Source of the DNA: Bactericera cockerelli
Taxonomy: Eukaryota; Arthropoda; Insecta; Hemiptera; Triozidae
DNA: 64,000 bases
Assembly: GCA_024516035.1 (NCBI GenBank)
Contig: CM044959.1
Coordinates: 11,467,588 to 11,531,587, forward strand
Direction: 5' to 3'
Shown here in pieces: positions 1-9,770 of this stretch; position 1 is the stretch's first letter, and each line of letters starts with the position of its first letter. The notes beneath the pieces were generated by a model. That model saw nothing but the letters and a program-made list of their open reading frames with translations. It was not told where the DNA came from and searched no databases. The position numbers were made by a program, and so were the translations under genes.

Positions 1-172
1 TTACCACATAATAATAATGATCTTTATTTTTTTATCTTTTGTATATACATTTTTGTGTTCCTATGAAGTACTAGTGCACTTTTCGGGAACTTTATCTCAG
101 CAATTTTCAATAATATGTCTTGGGCTTACTGCTGGAATAATGGGTCTAATGGGGCATTATAAATAAGGCGAT
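1..172 (+). mobile_element. SINE-E fragment, left-truncated by the window edge
   Basis: The 'ccacataataataat' block at the start and the 'gtcttgggcttactgctggaataatggg' type block from about 117, ending in GCGATATTATTATTATT, match the 3' half of SINE-E copies at 44251 and 59201. About 90 bases of unrelated AT-rich DNA lie between the two blocks, so this is a degraded or interrupted copy. The tRNA-like head would lie outside the window. Confidence 0.6.
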
Positions 173-467
173 ATTATTATTATTACATTTGAAGACATAT
201 CCAAAGAGAGCCCAATGGAGACCGCCTTTAAAAAATACACAAGTTGTTCAACAACTTAATCGCCAAGCCAAATATCTGTATCTGCCTCATCTGGCCATGA
301 GACCCCATGTAGGATCTCACGCTCTCTCATGAAATTCATAACTGAATTCCCATTTTGGATCACGAGACATTGTTAATTCATTTAAGCATTATTATACGCT
401 AAAGAAGGATTTCAGTCTTTTCAGACCCGCGACGAAGATGAATGACCTACTTACTTATCAACTGCGA

Positions 468-806
468 GCCTCCGTGGCGTAATGGTTGTAGTCCAGAGAT
501 CCTGAGTTCGGATCCCGGTTGGAGCAGACTTTTCACACAGAAAATTCTGTTCCTCCGAACACGTGAGGCTGGCAATTCCGGCCCTACCCAGGCTGGGTGA
601 GGATAATGTGGGTAGCTGGTACGTTTCCCAGCGAATGGAGCATAAAACCCCCGTCCTGACTATCTCAAGTCAGTACGTTAAAACCAAATAGAATCAATGG
701 ACATGAAAGGAGCCTAGATCTTGGATCTGGGCGTCCATATAATCCTCTCACCACCGTGATTTAGGTATCAATCCCTGTCTCACGGACACCGAATTATTAT
801 TATTAC
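468..806 (+). mobile_element. SINE-A copy
   Basis: It starts with a tRNA-like head (GCCTCCGTGGCGTAATGGTT, then GTTCGGATCCCGG as a B box). The anticodon region is deleted compared with the 19123 copy. The central domain 'ggctgggtgagg..aatgtgggtagc' and the 'aaaacccccgtcctga' block follow. The 3' part (from about 690) differs from other SINE-A copies and ends in a short ATT repeat. Confidence 0.8.
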
Positions 807-1228
807 TTATCAATTCAGATAGATTTTTTTAAATTTTATATTTGAAAACTAGTGGTGCAAAGTAACCAAATTTGCTGTGGCCTGTTGGAGAAAACATGTA
901 AGATCCCAATTGGGGAGTCATGGCGATTATGTTGGTAATATTTTGATGAATTTCGGAATATAAATTATCCTGAAAACATACAGGGTATGGTCGGTAATAT
1001 AAGTATAATACAATATGAATGACAATCACTGCGAATGAAACATGCATTTTTAATAATTTCTTTATTTTTTAGAATTGCTGAAATATTATTTATAATTAAC
1101 GACGGCTCTCAAAACAAAACTATGCATTGTCAAGAGCCATCATCGCCATCAAAGCGAGGTCTCCCGTCCAGACTCTCATCACAACCACTTGAAATTATTC
1201 CCCATCCATCAAATGCCACCGGATTCAT
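807..1228. other. No recognised feature
   Basis: AT-rich DNA. Short frames exist on both strands but lack codon structure or any motif I recognise. I see no repeat shared with the rest of the window. Confidence 0.5.
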
Positions 1229-1834
1229 AATACACTAAGTCACAAATTTAGCGGAACGCATAGGTTTTTTCTCGTATAACGTGTGTATTTCTTGTTGGAC
1301 CAAAACATTTTTCATATTTTTTCTGATTGTAGAAATTACACAAAAATTGGTACAGAGATAGCAAAGACATGAAAACCAATTTTAAAAATTGAATGAAGTA
1401 CTTGTCATTGTCGGTTTTTCCCATACAGGGTGTAGAAAAAAAAACTGTTTTTCAATGATTTTTTTAAAATTCATTATTTTGGATTCAGAGGAATAATGAC
1501 GTGTCCATCAAGGCTCAACATTTTTGAGACAAGAAGGAATGAGAATCAATACATAAAGCAAGACAATATTACTCTTAATCCAAAATAATGAATTTTGAAA
1601 AAATCATTGAAAAACAGTTTTTTTTCTACACCCTGTATGGGGGAAAAACCGACAATGACAAGTACTTCATTCAATTTTTAAAATTGGTTTTCATGTCTTT
1701 GCTATCTCTGTACCAATTTTTGTGTAATTTCTACAATCAGAAAAAATATGAAAAATGTTTTTGTCCAACAAGAAATACACACGTTATACGAGAAAAAACC
1801 TATGCGTTCCGCTAAATTTGTGACTTAGTGTATG
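1229..1834. mobile_element. Tc1/mariner-like MITE with ~255-bp terminal inverted repeats
   Basis: Positions 1231-1485 and 1576-1832 are near-perfect reverse complements separated by about 90 bases. Both ends read CACTAAGTCACAAATTTAGC into the element and are flanked by TA, the target duplication of the Tc1/mariner superfamily. There is no transposase, so it would need a partner element in trans. Small frames in either arm (for example 1588-1815) are non-coding by-products. Few mismatches separate the arms, suggesting fairly recent activity or arm conversion. Confidence 0.85.
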
Positions 1835-2490
1835 TGCGAGGGCAGCCTTTGTGAGGCTGGCAGAGATGAATAATACTGAAACCCTTCTGGGAAAGAGTGG
1901 ACGTTGGAATTCGAAATGTTGCGTTTGAAATTTTAATAAAATGTTTTGACAAATTGTTCAATTTTTATTTTAATTTTTTTTCCGTCGAAGATTTTATTGG
2001 GCATAGATGAGAGGTAATCTGGCCAGGATGGAGGAACGGGGGATAAATAATTAATAGATGGCAATATCAAAATTCCGCAGGGATGTAGTCAGCAAGATTG
2101 AGCCAGGGATGGGAGGGGGCGGGGGTCATAAAGGCCCTTTACTTCGTTTATTAATACCTCCACCCTCTCTCTTCCCCGTCCATAATAAGCTGTGGGGGTC
2201 TACAGTGGAGCGATATTTCTGTTTCATCACTTAAACTTCATACAGGGTGAGCCGATGAAGATTCAGTCGTGAAACGGATGATTCATTTGAAATGGGCGTA
2301 GCGCCCTTGGTGTTTGACCACGAAATTCGGGGTTTGTTGCACAAAATAGCACAAAATACTCATGCAAAAAAGCATTACATTTCAAAGGTGGTGGTGCTGG
2401 CGAAATGGACCCTTCATAATGGAACTTTGCATGTTTTGCATCTCAACCAAAAAGTGTCGTAGTTAAAAAAATCTGGTGTAAACATGACAC
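1835..2490. other. No gene; unassigned AT-rich DNA
   Basis: It includes a G-rich patch near 2105-2125 and a 'tacagggtgagccgatgaa' motif near 2242 that resembles the start of some terminal-repeat elements, but no partner end is visible. No frame looks coding. Confidence 0.4.
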
Positions 2491-3124
2491 GACTTTCCTT
2501 ATCCCCCAAAAAGAAGTCGAATTCCGCCACTGGTGACTCAACGGTTACGGATACTTAAAAATCAGTGCCAAATTCGTAATCAGCACCTTAAATTCATTGG
2601 TTTTGATATGTCGCAACCCCCATCTAGGGTAAATAATAAAAAAGTTAGTCCAAGCGGGTCCCCCCAAAATACCGGTAAATTGGGGCCGGGTTCCGAAAAG
2701 TTCAAGATATCAAAAAAATGATAAGAATAGACCCCTATTATTTTTTTAATCCGAGAAAATGTTGTTCTCTAACTTTTTTTGTATCTTTAACCAATTCAAA
2801 GAAGCGGCGGTTGCGGCCAATATTTGCGGCCCTGCGGCCGCATCTTGCGTCCGATTTCAACCAAAAGTTTCGTGGTTCGCCTGGTGTATAAAAATAATTT
2901 GCATACCAAATTTTAAGTCTCTAGCTCTTACCGTTCTTGAGATATCCTGTTTACACACACACACACACACACACAGACAGACAGACAGACAGACGCACGG
3001 ACCAATGGCTGAAAACAACTTTTTTGGTATCCTGAGGCTATGATTCGTCCAGAAATGTGAAAAACTGGGTAGGTCAAATTTTCGACGAATACAATACTTT
3101 CCTTATTATAGGATAAGGAAAGTA
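2491..3124. mobile_element. MITE-F, long copy: non-autonomous element with short inverted ends
   Basis: The left end reads ACTTTCCTTATCC and the right end GGATAAGGAAAGT, a short inverted repeat. The right end is also one arm of a 30-base hairpin (3095-3124). Internally, 2953-2994 is an (AC)n-(AGAC)n microsatellite. The text before and after it is of a kind I associate with dispersed non-coding arthropod elements (inference). The 94-aa and 72-aa frames over the microsatellite are not genes. The same hairpin recurs at 34129, 44770 and 52150. Confidence 0.6.
2953..2994. repeat. (AC)n(AGAC)n microsatellite
   Basis: About nine AC units followed by about six AGAC units, internal to the MITE-F element. 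Confidence 0.9.
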
Positions 3125-4146
3125 AAAATAGACACACTCTAAACATTTATAAAACTTTCATTGAAAACTAACATTTGGAAGAGTCTGAGGCAATCAAATA
3201 CCTACTGTCCCCTTTGACCACAAGCTTTATTTCGACATCAACTTATAACTTTACTAACACTCAAAATTTTAGAAACACTGTTGAAAAAAACGCTACTGTG
3301 ATTAAATTGTAAAAAATAGAAGACGTTGTCATTGGAAATAATATTTTTTTTTTTCCATTTTGACCGTGGGCCGTGAAGCTAGTTTTTAAATGAATAGAAT
3401 GAAAGTTTTTTGATCTGTCCGTCGTGTCAGAAATGACCCGAAACGGCATACTAGGGTTAAATAGGAGTTCCCGATTCCGACTTACACAAAAATATAGGGC
3501 AGAATTATGAAGAAAAAAAAAAAAAAAAAAAAACACGTGGCAAATTGAGATTTTATACTAAATCACTAAATTTGTATAAATTTGTATCTCTAAAACTGCC
3601 TAACCGATTTTCTTCAAATTTGTTTTATATGGTAGAATACTGCTTTTTCAAGGTTTTAGATTCTACAAAATTTGTGTATCCCCATGTCGAAGACCTTATT
3701 TTTGCATTTTTTTGTCCAAAATTTTGGATTTTCTTAAATATAAGGGGTAAATCATATTTTATAAAATTACAATAACATAAATAGCCAGTTTCCAGATAAG
3801 TTACTGTGCTCAAGTTTATAAGTCGATATTATTTTACCTCAAGTCGATATTATTTTACCATCCTGTATAACAAAGGTTTCTGTTTCTCCTGATTTTCCAT
3901 GCTGAGGCGTAAAGAATTCATTTGATTAATAATAAATTCTCGAATACAAGTGTTCTCTGATACCTACCTACATACCTACTATTTTCAAGCTTTTCATAGA
4001 TGAGGGGTGCATTTTCAAGTATTTTCGAGAAGGGGAGAAAGCGATCAATGTTGGAAAGTTTTGTGATTGTCCCAGAAAATTCTGATCTATGAATCACACT
4101 GAAATCTTTGTATTTATGTATCTATGTGGTTTCATTGTAATATTAT
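3125..4146. other. No gene; minor simple repeats
   Basis: It holds an A-run near 3509-3533 and a two-copy tandem of about 21 bases near 3822-3860 (AAGTCGATATTATTTTACC). The 76-aa and 62-aa frames at 3545-3813 overlap on opposite strands and show no motif. Confidence 0.5.
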
Positions 4147-4362
4147 GACACAAATTTAGTGGGTAGCTGAGTATAACGAGAATCCTTCACAACATTTGTC
4201 CATGTAACACAAGTTGCCTCTCGGAATGCCACCAGTGGTCCTTATAACTACTTATTTTTCCTCACGAGGTATGAAAGGACACCGAACAATCCGAACATCC
4301 AAGTACAAAGCGAAAAAAAAATCTAGAAGGCCGAGGATCGAACTCAGGTCACCGCGCAAGCC
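4147..4362 (-). mobile_element. SINE-G copy
   Basis: Read on the minus strand: a tRNA-like B box (GAGTTCGATCCTCGG), then a body like 'gctttgtacttggatgtt' and 'cctcgtgaggaaaaataag', 'accactggtggcattccgag' and a 3' end close to CTACCCACTAAATTTGTG. It forms the outer left arm of the inverted repeat at 4204-5207. Confidence 0.7.
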
Positions 4363-4408
4363 TAGTTTCAAATTGATATAAATTAGGCCCATTATTATTA
4401 CTAAATAG

Positions 4409-4690
4409 TCACCTTGGCTTAGCGGTAGCATGCTTGGCTTGCACTCCAGGCGACCTGGGTTCGAATGCCGGTGGTGTCAGAATTTAGTTGGCTCTGTACT
4501 TTGCATGTCATGGCCTACCCTAGTCTCGTGAGGAGAATTGGGCCAGTTGTAGAGTAGGCAACGACCAGTGGTGGCATTTCGAGATTGATATTGGAATATG
4601 ATGGTTGGTTCTAGATATGATGCATTAGCATTAGCTCTCGTAATGTCGATGCTACACACTAAAAATTGTGACAGAATAAGATAGCTAACC
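4409..4690 (+). mobile_element. SINE-G copy
   Basis: tRNA-like head: AGTCACCTTGGCTTAGCGGT, then TGGGTTCGAATGCCGG as a B box. The body has CTCTGTACTTTGCATGTC, CTAGTCTCGTGAGGAG and 'aacgaccagtggtggcatttc', and the 3' end is 'acactaaaaattgtgacag'. This is the most complete copy of the four around the palindrome. Confidence 0.8.
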
Positions 4691-4713
4691 TATCTCTTAT
4701 AATTATTATTGGG

Positions 4714-4822
4714 CATTGATAGTCAAGTGGTTTACGCGCTTGTCAAGGTAATCCAGATAGCGTAGGCATCCGTTGGTTCGAATCCCACCCAGTGCATGAA
4801 TTTTTCCTCATTAAATTGAGTT
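4714..4822 (+). mobile_element. SINE-D fragment
   Basis: It has the head and first body part of SINE-D: 'gatagtcaagtggtttacgc', the long variable-arm text, GGTTCGAATCCCACCCAGTG and TGAATTTTTCCTCATTAA. It stops where the right arm of the inverted repeat begins. Confidence 0.75.
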
Positions 4823-5012
4823 TATCAATCTCGAAATGCCACCATTGGTCGTTGCCTAATCTGCAACCAGCCCAATTATCCTCACGAGACTAGGGTAGGC
4901 CATGACATGCAAAGTACACAGCCAACTGAATTCCGACGCCACCGGCATTCGAACCCAATTCGCCTGGAGTGCAAGCCGAGCATGCTACCGCTAAGCCAAG
5001 GTGACTATTTAA
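4823..5012 (-). mobile_element. SINE-G copy (inner right arm)
   Basis: It is the reverse complement of 4405-4590 with point differences: B box CATTCGAACCCAATTCGCC, head ACCGCTAAGCCAAGGTGACT. It ends at the head, as expected for a minus-strand SINE-G. Confidence 0.75.
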
Positions 5013-5055
5013 TTTATACCAATTATATTTATACCTCATTCATACCAATTTGAAA

Positions 5056-5215
5056 CTAGGCTTACACGATGACCTTGGGGTTCGATCCTCGGCTGGCTAG
5101 ATTTCTTTTCGCTCTGTACTTGGATGTTCGGTGTCCTTTCATAACTCGTGAGGAAAAATAAGTAGTTATAAGGGCCACTGGTAACATTCCGAGAAGCAAT
5201 GTGTTACTCCATTAA
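5056..5215 (+). mobile_element. SINE-G fragment (outer right arm)
   Basis: B box GGGGTTCGATCCTCGG, then CTCTGTACTTGGATGTTCGG, AACTCGTGAGGAAAAATAAG and 'ccactggtaacattccgag'. It mirrors 4204-4350. Confidence 0.7.
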
Positions 5216-5668
5216 GGAGTGTTATTATTATTACTATTTTTCCGTCATTCTACTGTCATCATGTTGTCATAACTTTGCAGGATGACGTATCTTGCATTTT
5301 TCACTAATTCTCCTTCTTGTCTGAAAGTTTTCGCTTTCTCCTACAACAATATTCTAATTTAAGCTACACTCTCTTTCTCTCGCGCTTTCTCTCGTGGTTA
5401 CAAGTGGTGAATGAATAATTAACAAGGAAGGAACGTGGAAATGAATTCCACTGGGAACTTGAAAATGAAACAGAGTGACAGAATTAGGATGGATATTATG
5501 ATTTAAAGTGAACGCTGGGAAATTAAGAAATGTATTCGAGTTCCTAATGAGACGTAAGGAAATGCTGTAAGTTTTAACGCTCTTGCATTCAGAAGAGAAA
5601 TTTTAAGGCTAATTTAGAAGGTAACACTCACATGAATACAAAGATGAACTTATATTATGTTAATTTTA
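5216..5668. other. No recognised feature
   Basis: AT-rich, with a short CT-rich patch near 5368-5395. No coding frame. Confidence 0.5.
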
Positions 5669-5971
5669 GAGTGAGGTACGCCAGCGTCGATGGCATGTTG
5701 AATACACCGGTTCCCTTCAGAACACCGAAGTTAAGCGCAACCAGCGAGGTTAAGACTTGGATGGGTGACCATTCTAATTCTAATTCTCGTGACGCTGGCT
5801 TTTCCCGGCCTCACTCAGGCTGGGTGAGGTCAATGTGAGTAGCAGGTTTGTGAGTTTCCTGCGAATGGAGGGTAAAACCCCCGTCGTGATATGACCAATT
5901 GACCATGGCAGTTGAAAGCGACGTTAAACCCCACTTTAAAAAAAAAAAGAAAAAAAAAAAGAGTGAGGTAC
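5669..5971 (+). mobile_element. SINE-5S, full copy with perfect target duplication
   Basis: The head (5680-5800) is 5S rRNA-like: TGAATACACCGGTTC, ACCGAAGTTAAGC and ACTTGGATGGGTGACC sit in order. GCCAGCGTC at the start pairs with GACGCTGGC near 5792, as the terminal stem of 5S rRNA does. The central domain 'caggctgggtgaggtcaatg' and AAAACCCCCGTC follow, then 'ttgaaagcgacgttaaacccc' and an A-rich tail. GAGTGAGGTAC occurs at 5669-5679 and again at 5961-5971, an 11-12 bp duplication with no mismatch. This is the SINE3 (5S-headed) architecture. Confidence 0.93.
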
Positions 5972-6054
5972 ACTATACTTTAAGGTAGTCACGGGTGAAA
6001 ACTTCAAGGGCGACAAAGTGCCAGGATTTAGCTGTAGTTTATTAGAATAATTAT

Positions 6055-6120
6055 ATTACTTCCGATATTTTTCTGATATTAGTAATCGGAAGTATTTTTC
6101 TAGAAAGTAATCGGTAGTAT
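6055..6120. repeat. MITE-F-type hairpin remnant
   Basis: TTACTTCCGAT and ATCGGAAGTA form a hairpin, followed by another ATCGGTAGTATTT. The same 'tacttccg..tcggaagta' hairpins occur at 38790, 40181 and 54118. Confidence 0.5.
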
Positions 6121-6332
6121 TTATAGGTAGAAACCTTTGGTCTTAATTTCTCTTACAACTAAATTTCCTCTCTCTCTCTTTCTTTCTCATTCTATTTCTC
6201 TCTCTCTCCCCTAAACTAAATATCAAGATAATCTCCTTCCCCAACCAGGCAGGTGAGGCAAGAACAGACCACTCAGTGGAAACATTGTCTGGTAAACCAC
6301 AAGCCGGCATTCGCATCCACCGTTTATTCCGC

Positions 6333-6762
6333 GTCCATTCTTCTTTACTCCTCGCCTCGCTCCTCTATTTCTTACTACTCCCTCTCCTTCTTGAACTCCT
6401 CCATCAGTACACTTCCTTCTACCTAGTCCTCCTCCTCTACCCTTTATTTCTCGTCCATTCTTCCTTACTCCTCGCCTAGCTCTTCTTCATCTATTCCTTA
6501 CTCCTCCTTCTCCTTCTTTAACTCCTCCATCAGTACACTTTCTTCTACCTAGTCCTCCCTCCTCTACCCTTTATTTCTCGTCCATTCTTCCTTACTCCTC
6601 GCCTAGCTCTTCTTCATCTATTCCTTACTCCTCCCTCTCCTTCTTGAACTCCTCCATCAGTACACTTTCTTCTACCTAGTCTTCCTCCTCTACCTTTTAC
6701 TTCGCGTCCATTCTTCCTTACTCCTCGCCTAGCTCTTCTTCATCTATTCCTTACTCCTCCTT
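6333..6762. repeat. Minisatellite of ~118-128-bp units, left part
   Basis: Four units start with CGTCCATTCTTC at about 6333, 6451, 6579 and 6706. Each contains 'aactcctccatcagtacact' and 'tctacctagtc'. The strand is pyrimidine-rich. The array is cut after 6762 by a LINE and resumes in phase at 8021. Confidence 0.9.
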
Positions 6763-7544
6763 AATCTGTGTACGGCTTGGCTAGATCTACGCCTCATTAC
6801 ATGCTCCGGATCGAGATGGGCGTGGTGAGACTCGCGTACCTTGTCTTCAAGCAAACCCTGGCATGGTGGTTGAAACTACTAACAATGTCACCAGAGCGAT
6901 ATCCTAGAATTTGTTTTAACGAACTTGTGACCACAGACCAACTATCCCGGAATATTGACAAATACAACTGGGCAACTCTTCTCAAATATCGACTCGTACG
7001 ATTAGGACATGCTGAAGTATGGGAAGCGCAGTCACCTGAACTTTTGAAATCTAAAATGAGCGAGCTTTTGGATTCATTTAGCCTTAAGCTAGTTGAAGAG
7101 GATTACAATAGGCTTGAAAATTCTTCTTACGGTACCTTGTTCAAAGAGCTGAACCCAAAACCTTTGATTGATAATATGATTCCAAGTACAAGAAAATATT
7201 TACTACTGACAGGTAACATCGACAGGACTAGGGTTATAGCTCAGATCCGTTTATCAGGTGATTTAAAAGTAAATTTCTTTTTAAATAAAATTGGATACAC
7301 ATGGAATAGTGAAGAGCATTGTAGTATTTGTAATTTACATGAAAATGAAGACCTACAGCATTTTTTATTCAAGTGTCCTCATTATAAAGCCCTAAGAGAC
7401 CATTATCTTAATAAATGGATAATACCGGAGCGGCAATGTTCAATTAAATCTCTAGTTGATAATCCATCCAGATCTGACATCAATAATGTTTACTTTTATG
7501 TTCAGGCAGCGTTAAAGTTGAGAGCCTTCCTTAGGAATGAATAA
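6763..7544 (+). pseudogene. LINE ORF2 C-terminal region (5'-truncated)
   Basis: This is the last ~258 codons of a non-LTR retrotransposon polyprotein. The frame is open from the insertion junction. The first listed codon (6768) is GTG inside a truncated ORF, not a real start. The opening 'YGLARSTPHYMLRIEMG' resembles the post-RT region of LINE ORF2, where a hydrophobic/Trp-rich segment follows. Near residues 185-206 there is a C-x2-C-x10-H-x4-C array (CSIC..HFLFKC), the zinc-knuckle-like motif found near the C-terminus of many LINE ORF2s. The endonuclease and RT domains are absent, so it cannot move by itself. The uninterrupted frame over 780 bases suggests a young insertion. The clade is not assignable by eye. 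Confidence 0.8.
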
Positions 7545-8020
7545 GAGTACTGTATTGCTATATAATTATATTGTCCTATACGTATAATTTATTTTTATTT
7601 TTCTCATAAATAGTTACATTTCGAAAATATATATATTATGTATTATGAATTCTATGGATAAGATATATCTTTGTGTACTGATCTCGCCCTAAATATCTTT
7701 AGGTGTAGACAAGAATTTGGTTTTGTTTATTATTTTGTTTAAAAAGGTAAATACGAATTGTTTTCGTGTTTGTTTATTATGTTTATTTAAATCAATAGTT
7801 AGGTGATTTTCGTCAATTTTATTGATTATTATTATGTATTTAAAAACAATTTCATTAATTATTGTAATATATATTTAAAAAGATTAGTCTGAGAGGAGCT
7901 ATTTAGCTAATGTTTTACAGATTTTTGTTTCAAGTTACCATGTATTTTCGTGCCAACCATTGTAATATTTTTTGTTTAAAAATAAATACAATTATTTTTT
8001 ATCTATCTATCTATCTATCT
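7545..8020 (+). other. LINE 3' UTR and (ATCT)n tail
   Basis: Very AT-rich, with no open frame. It ends with five ATCT repeats at the insertion boundary. Confidence 0.75.
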
Positions 8021-8505
8021 ACTCCTCCTTCTCCTTCTTGAACTCCTCCATCAGTACACTTCTTTCTACCTAGTCTTTCTCCTCTACCTTTTATTTCTCG
8101 TCCATTCTTCCTTACTCCTCGCCTAGCTCCTCTCCATCTATTCCTTACTCCTCCTTCTCCTTCTTAAACTCCTCCATCAGTACACTTCTTTCTACCTAGT
8201 CTTCCTCCTCTACCTTTTATTTCTCGTCCATTCTTCCTTACTCCTTCTTAAACTCCTCCATCAGTACACTTCCTTCTACCTAGTCCTCCTCCTCTACCCT
8301 TTATTTCTCGTCCATTCTTCCTTACTCCTCGCCTGGCTCCTCTTCATCTATTCCTTACTCCTCCTTCTCCTTCTTAAACTCCTCCATCAGTACACTTCCT
8401 TCTACCTAGTCCTCCTCCTCTACCCTTTATTTCTCGTCCATTCTTCCTTACTCCTCGCCTGGCTCCTCTTCATCTATTCCTTACTCCTCCTTCTCCTTCT
8501 TGAAC
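8021..8505. repeat. Minisatellite, right part
   Basis: The units restart at 8021. CGTCCATTC unit starts lie near 8099, 8226, 8310 and 8436, and the 8226 unit carries an internal deletion. The last two units (from 8310) are almost identical, which points to recent unit duplication. Confidence 0.9.
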
Positions 8506-8572
8506 TCCTACTGCTCCATTTCTGCACTTCCTTCTGCTTGCATCATCTATGAAAAGTTTCTCCCTCGTAGAT

Positions 8573-8752
8573 TATTGAGGGAGGAGAGAGGAAAGGAGAG
8601 AGAGAAGAGAGAGAGAGAGGAAGAGAGAGAGAGAGAAGAGAAAAAGAGAGAAAGAGAGAAGAGAGAGACAGAGGGAGAAAGAGAGAGATAGAGAGAGAGG
8701 GGAGAAAAAGAGAGAGAGAAAGAGAGAGAAGAAGAGAGGTAGGTAAAAAGAG
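8573..8752. repeat. (GA)n-rich purine tract
   Basis: Imperfect GAGA/GAGAAAGA repeats. The Ser/Leu/Phe-rich minus-strand frames and the Arg/Glu-rich plus-strand frame here are translations of the repeat. Confidence 0.9.
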
Positions 8753-9770
8753 AGATTGAGAACGAAGAAAACGTGGTTTTCCTGATTTTGAATTTGAAAA
8801 CGAAAAATTCCATGGAGCTTATGTTTTGTGGAGAAGGAAAGGAGAGAAGAGATGAGAACCAAATTGAAGAAGACTAAGGGGGGGGGGGGTGGGGGGGGAA
8901 GGGAGGAGAAAAAGGAAAGATAAAAAGGAGTAAAAATTTTTCACAAAACTTGAAAAGCAATTCCTCTTCATTATATATTATCGATAGAATAAAAAGGAAA
9001 AAAATTATTTCTCACAAAGCCGCGCATAAATAATACTTTCTACCCTACCCTCCCCTCCCACCCGCCCTGATCCTCTCCCTCTGTACCCCTCCCCTTGATC
9101 ACTCCCCATCCCTCCCTCTTTTCCCTCTCTATCTCTCCCCCTTGGTCTCTCTCTATACCCCACTTTCCTATCTCCCCCTTGATTCCTCTCTCCCCCTGAT
9201 CCATGATTCCTCTCTATCCCTCCCTAAACTCCCTCTTCTTCTCCTCCTCCTACTCCTCCTCCCCAAATTTAAAACACCAACAGTCCAGCCCTCTCCAGCT
9301 TATTTTTCCAGGAAAATAACCCTTCCTGGAAATTACTAATGCAATTTTTTAATCGGATGAAATTTATCAAACTTTGAAGATTGATCGTCCTTCATTTTTC
9401 AATTTCTCATAATTTGGATTTTTTTTGTAAGTTTAAAGAGAGGGGAGAGTTGGGCTGTTTGGTTTTGGAATCTGTCAACTTCCTGGCTGTGACCAAAAGT
9501 TTTCACGTCATTCATTCACGATTCTACGGAAAAAGAACTGCCGAAATACTCAGACATGTTTGGCTCGTCCAGCCTGGTTTTGACAGGAAATGACATTCCA
9601 CAACATAGGTCAGTTAAAAAAAAAACAGTTAAAAAAAAAAAAACAAAAAGAAAATAGGTCCTTACATCGCTGGTATTTGCTTGACTTCAGTAATCTTAAG
9701 ACTGATTTAATTTTGTACTCACCGAGTACAGATCGATGTGGCTAGGTATAGCAGCTGATAATAATACTAA
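8753..9770. other. No gene; G-run and pyrimidine-rich tracts
   Basis: A G-run lies near 8879-8898. Positions 9038-9262 are C/T-rich with repeated 'cctctctccccct' patterns. Two A-runs lie near 9617-9643. No frame is convincing; the 70-aa frame at 9381-9593 has no recognisable motif. Confidence 0.5.

Larger units (their letters stand above)
4204..5207. repeat. Large imperfect inverted repeat, ~385-bp arms
   Basis: 4204-4590 and 4823-5207 are reverse complements with scattered mismatches and small indels. The ~230-base spacer holds the tail of a SINE-G and a SINE-D fragment. Each arm carries two SINE-G segments in the same order, so a whole SINE-bearing block was duplicated in inverted orientation. 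Both halves also share the non-SINE junction text between the two SINEs ('gcctagtttcaaattg'). Confidence 0.8.
6763..8020 (+). mobile_element. 5'-truncated LINE inserted in a minisatellite
   Basis: The insert carries a C-terminal LINE ORF (6763-7544), an AT-rich 3' UTR and an (ATCT)5 tail at 8001-8020. ACTCCTCCTT at 6753-6762 is repeated at 8021-8030, and the minisatellite continues in register after it. This is the signature of target-primed insertion with a 10-bp duplication. The tail repeat is typical of LINEs that do not use poly-A. Confidence 0.85.

Noticed and set aside
468..540. tRNA genes at the many GGTTCGAATCC sites (for example 468, 4409, 9900, 16560, 36016, 37051)
   Set aside because: Each is the head of a longer repeated SINE; cloverleaf arms are mutated or deleted and the same body follows every time.
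1588..1815. 75-aa frame
   Set aside because: Lies wholly in one arm of an inverted-repeat MITE.
5680..5800. Functional 5S rRNA gene
   Set aside because: Only parts match 5S rRNA; the middle is diverged, and a SINE core, tail and target duplication follow.
8547..8862. Two overlapping Ser/Leu/Phe-rich minus-strand frames
   Set aside because: They are translations of the GA microsatellite on the opposite strand; no varied sequence beyond it.
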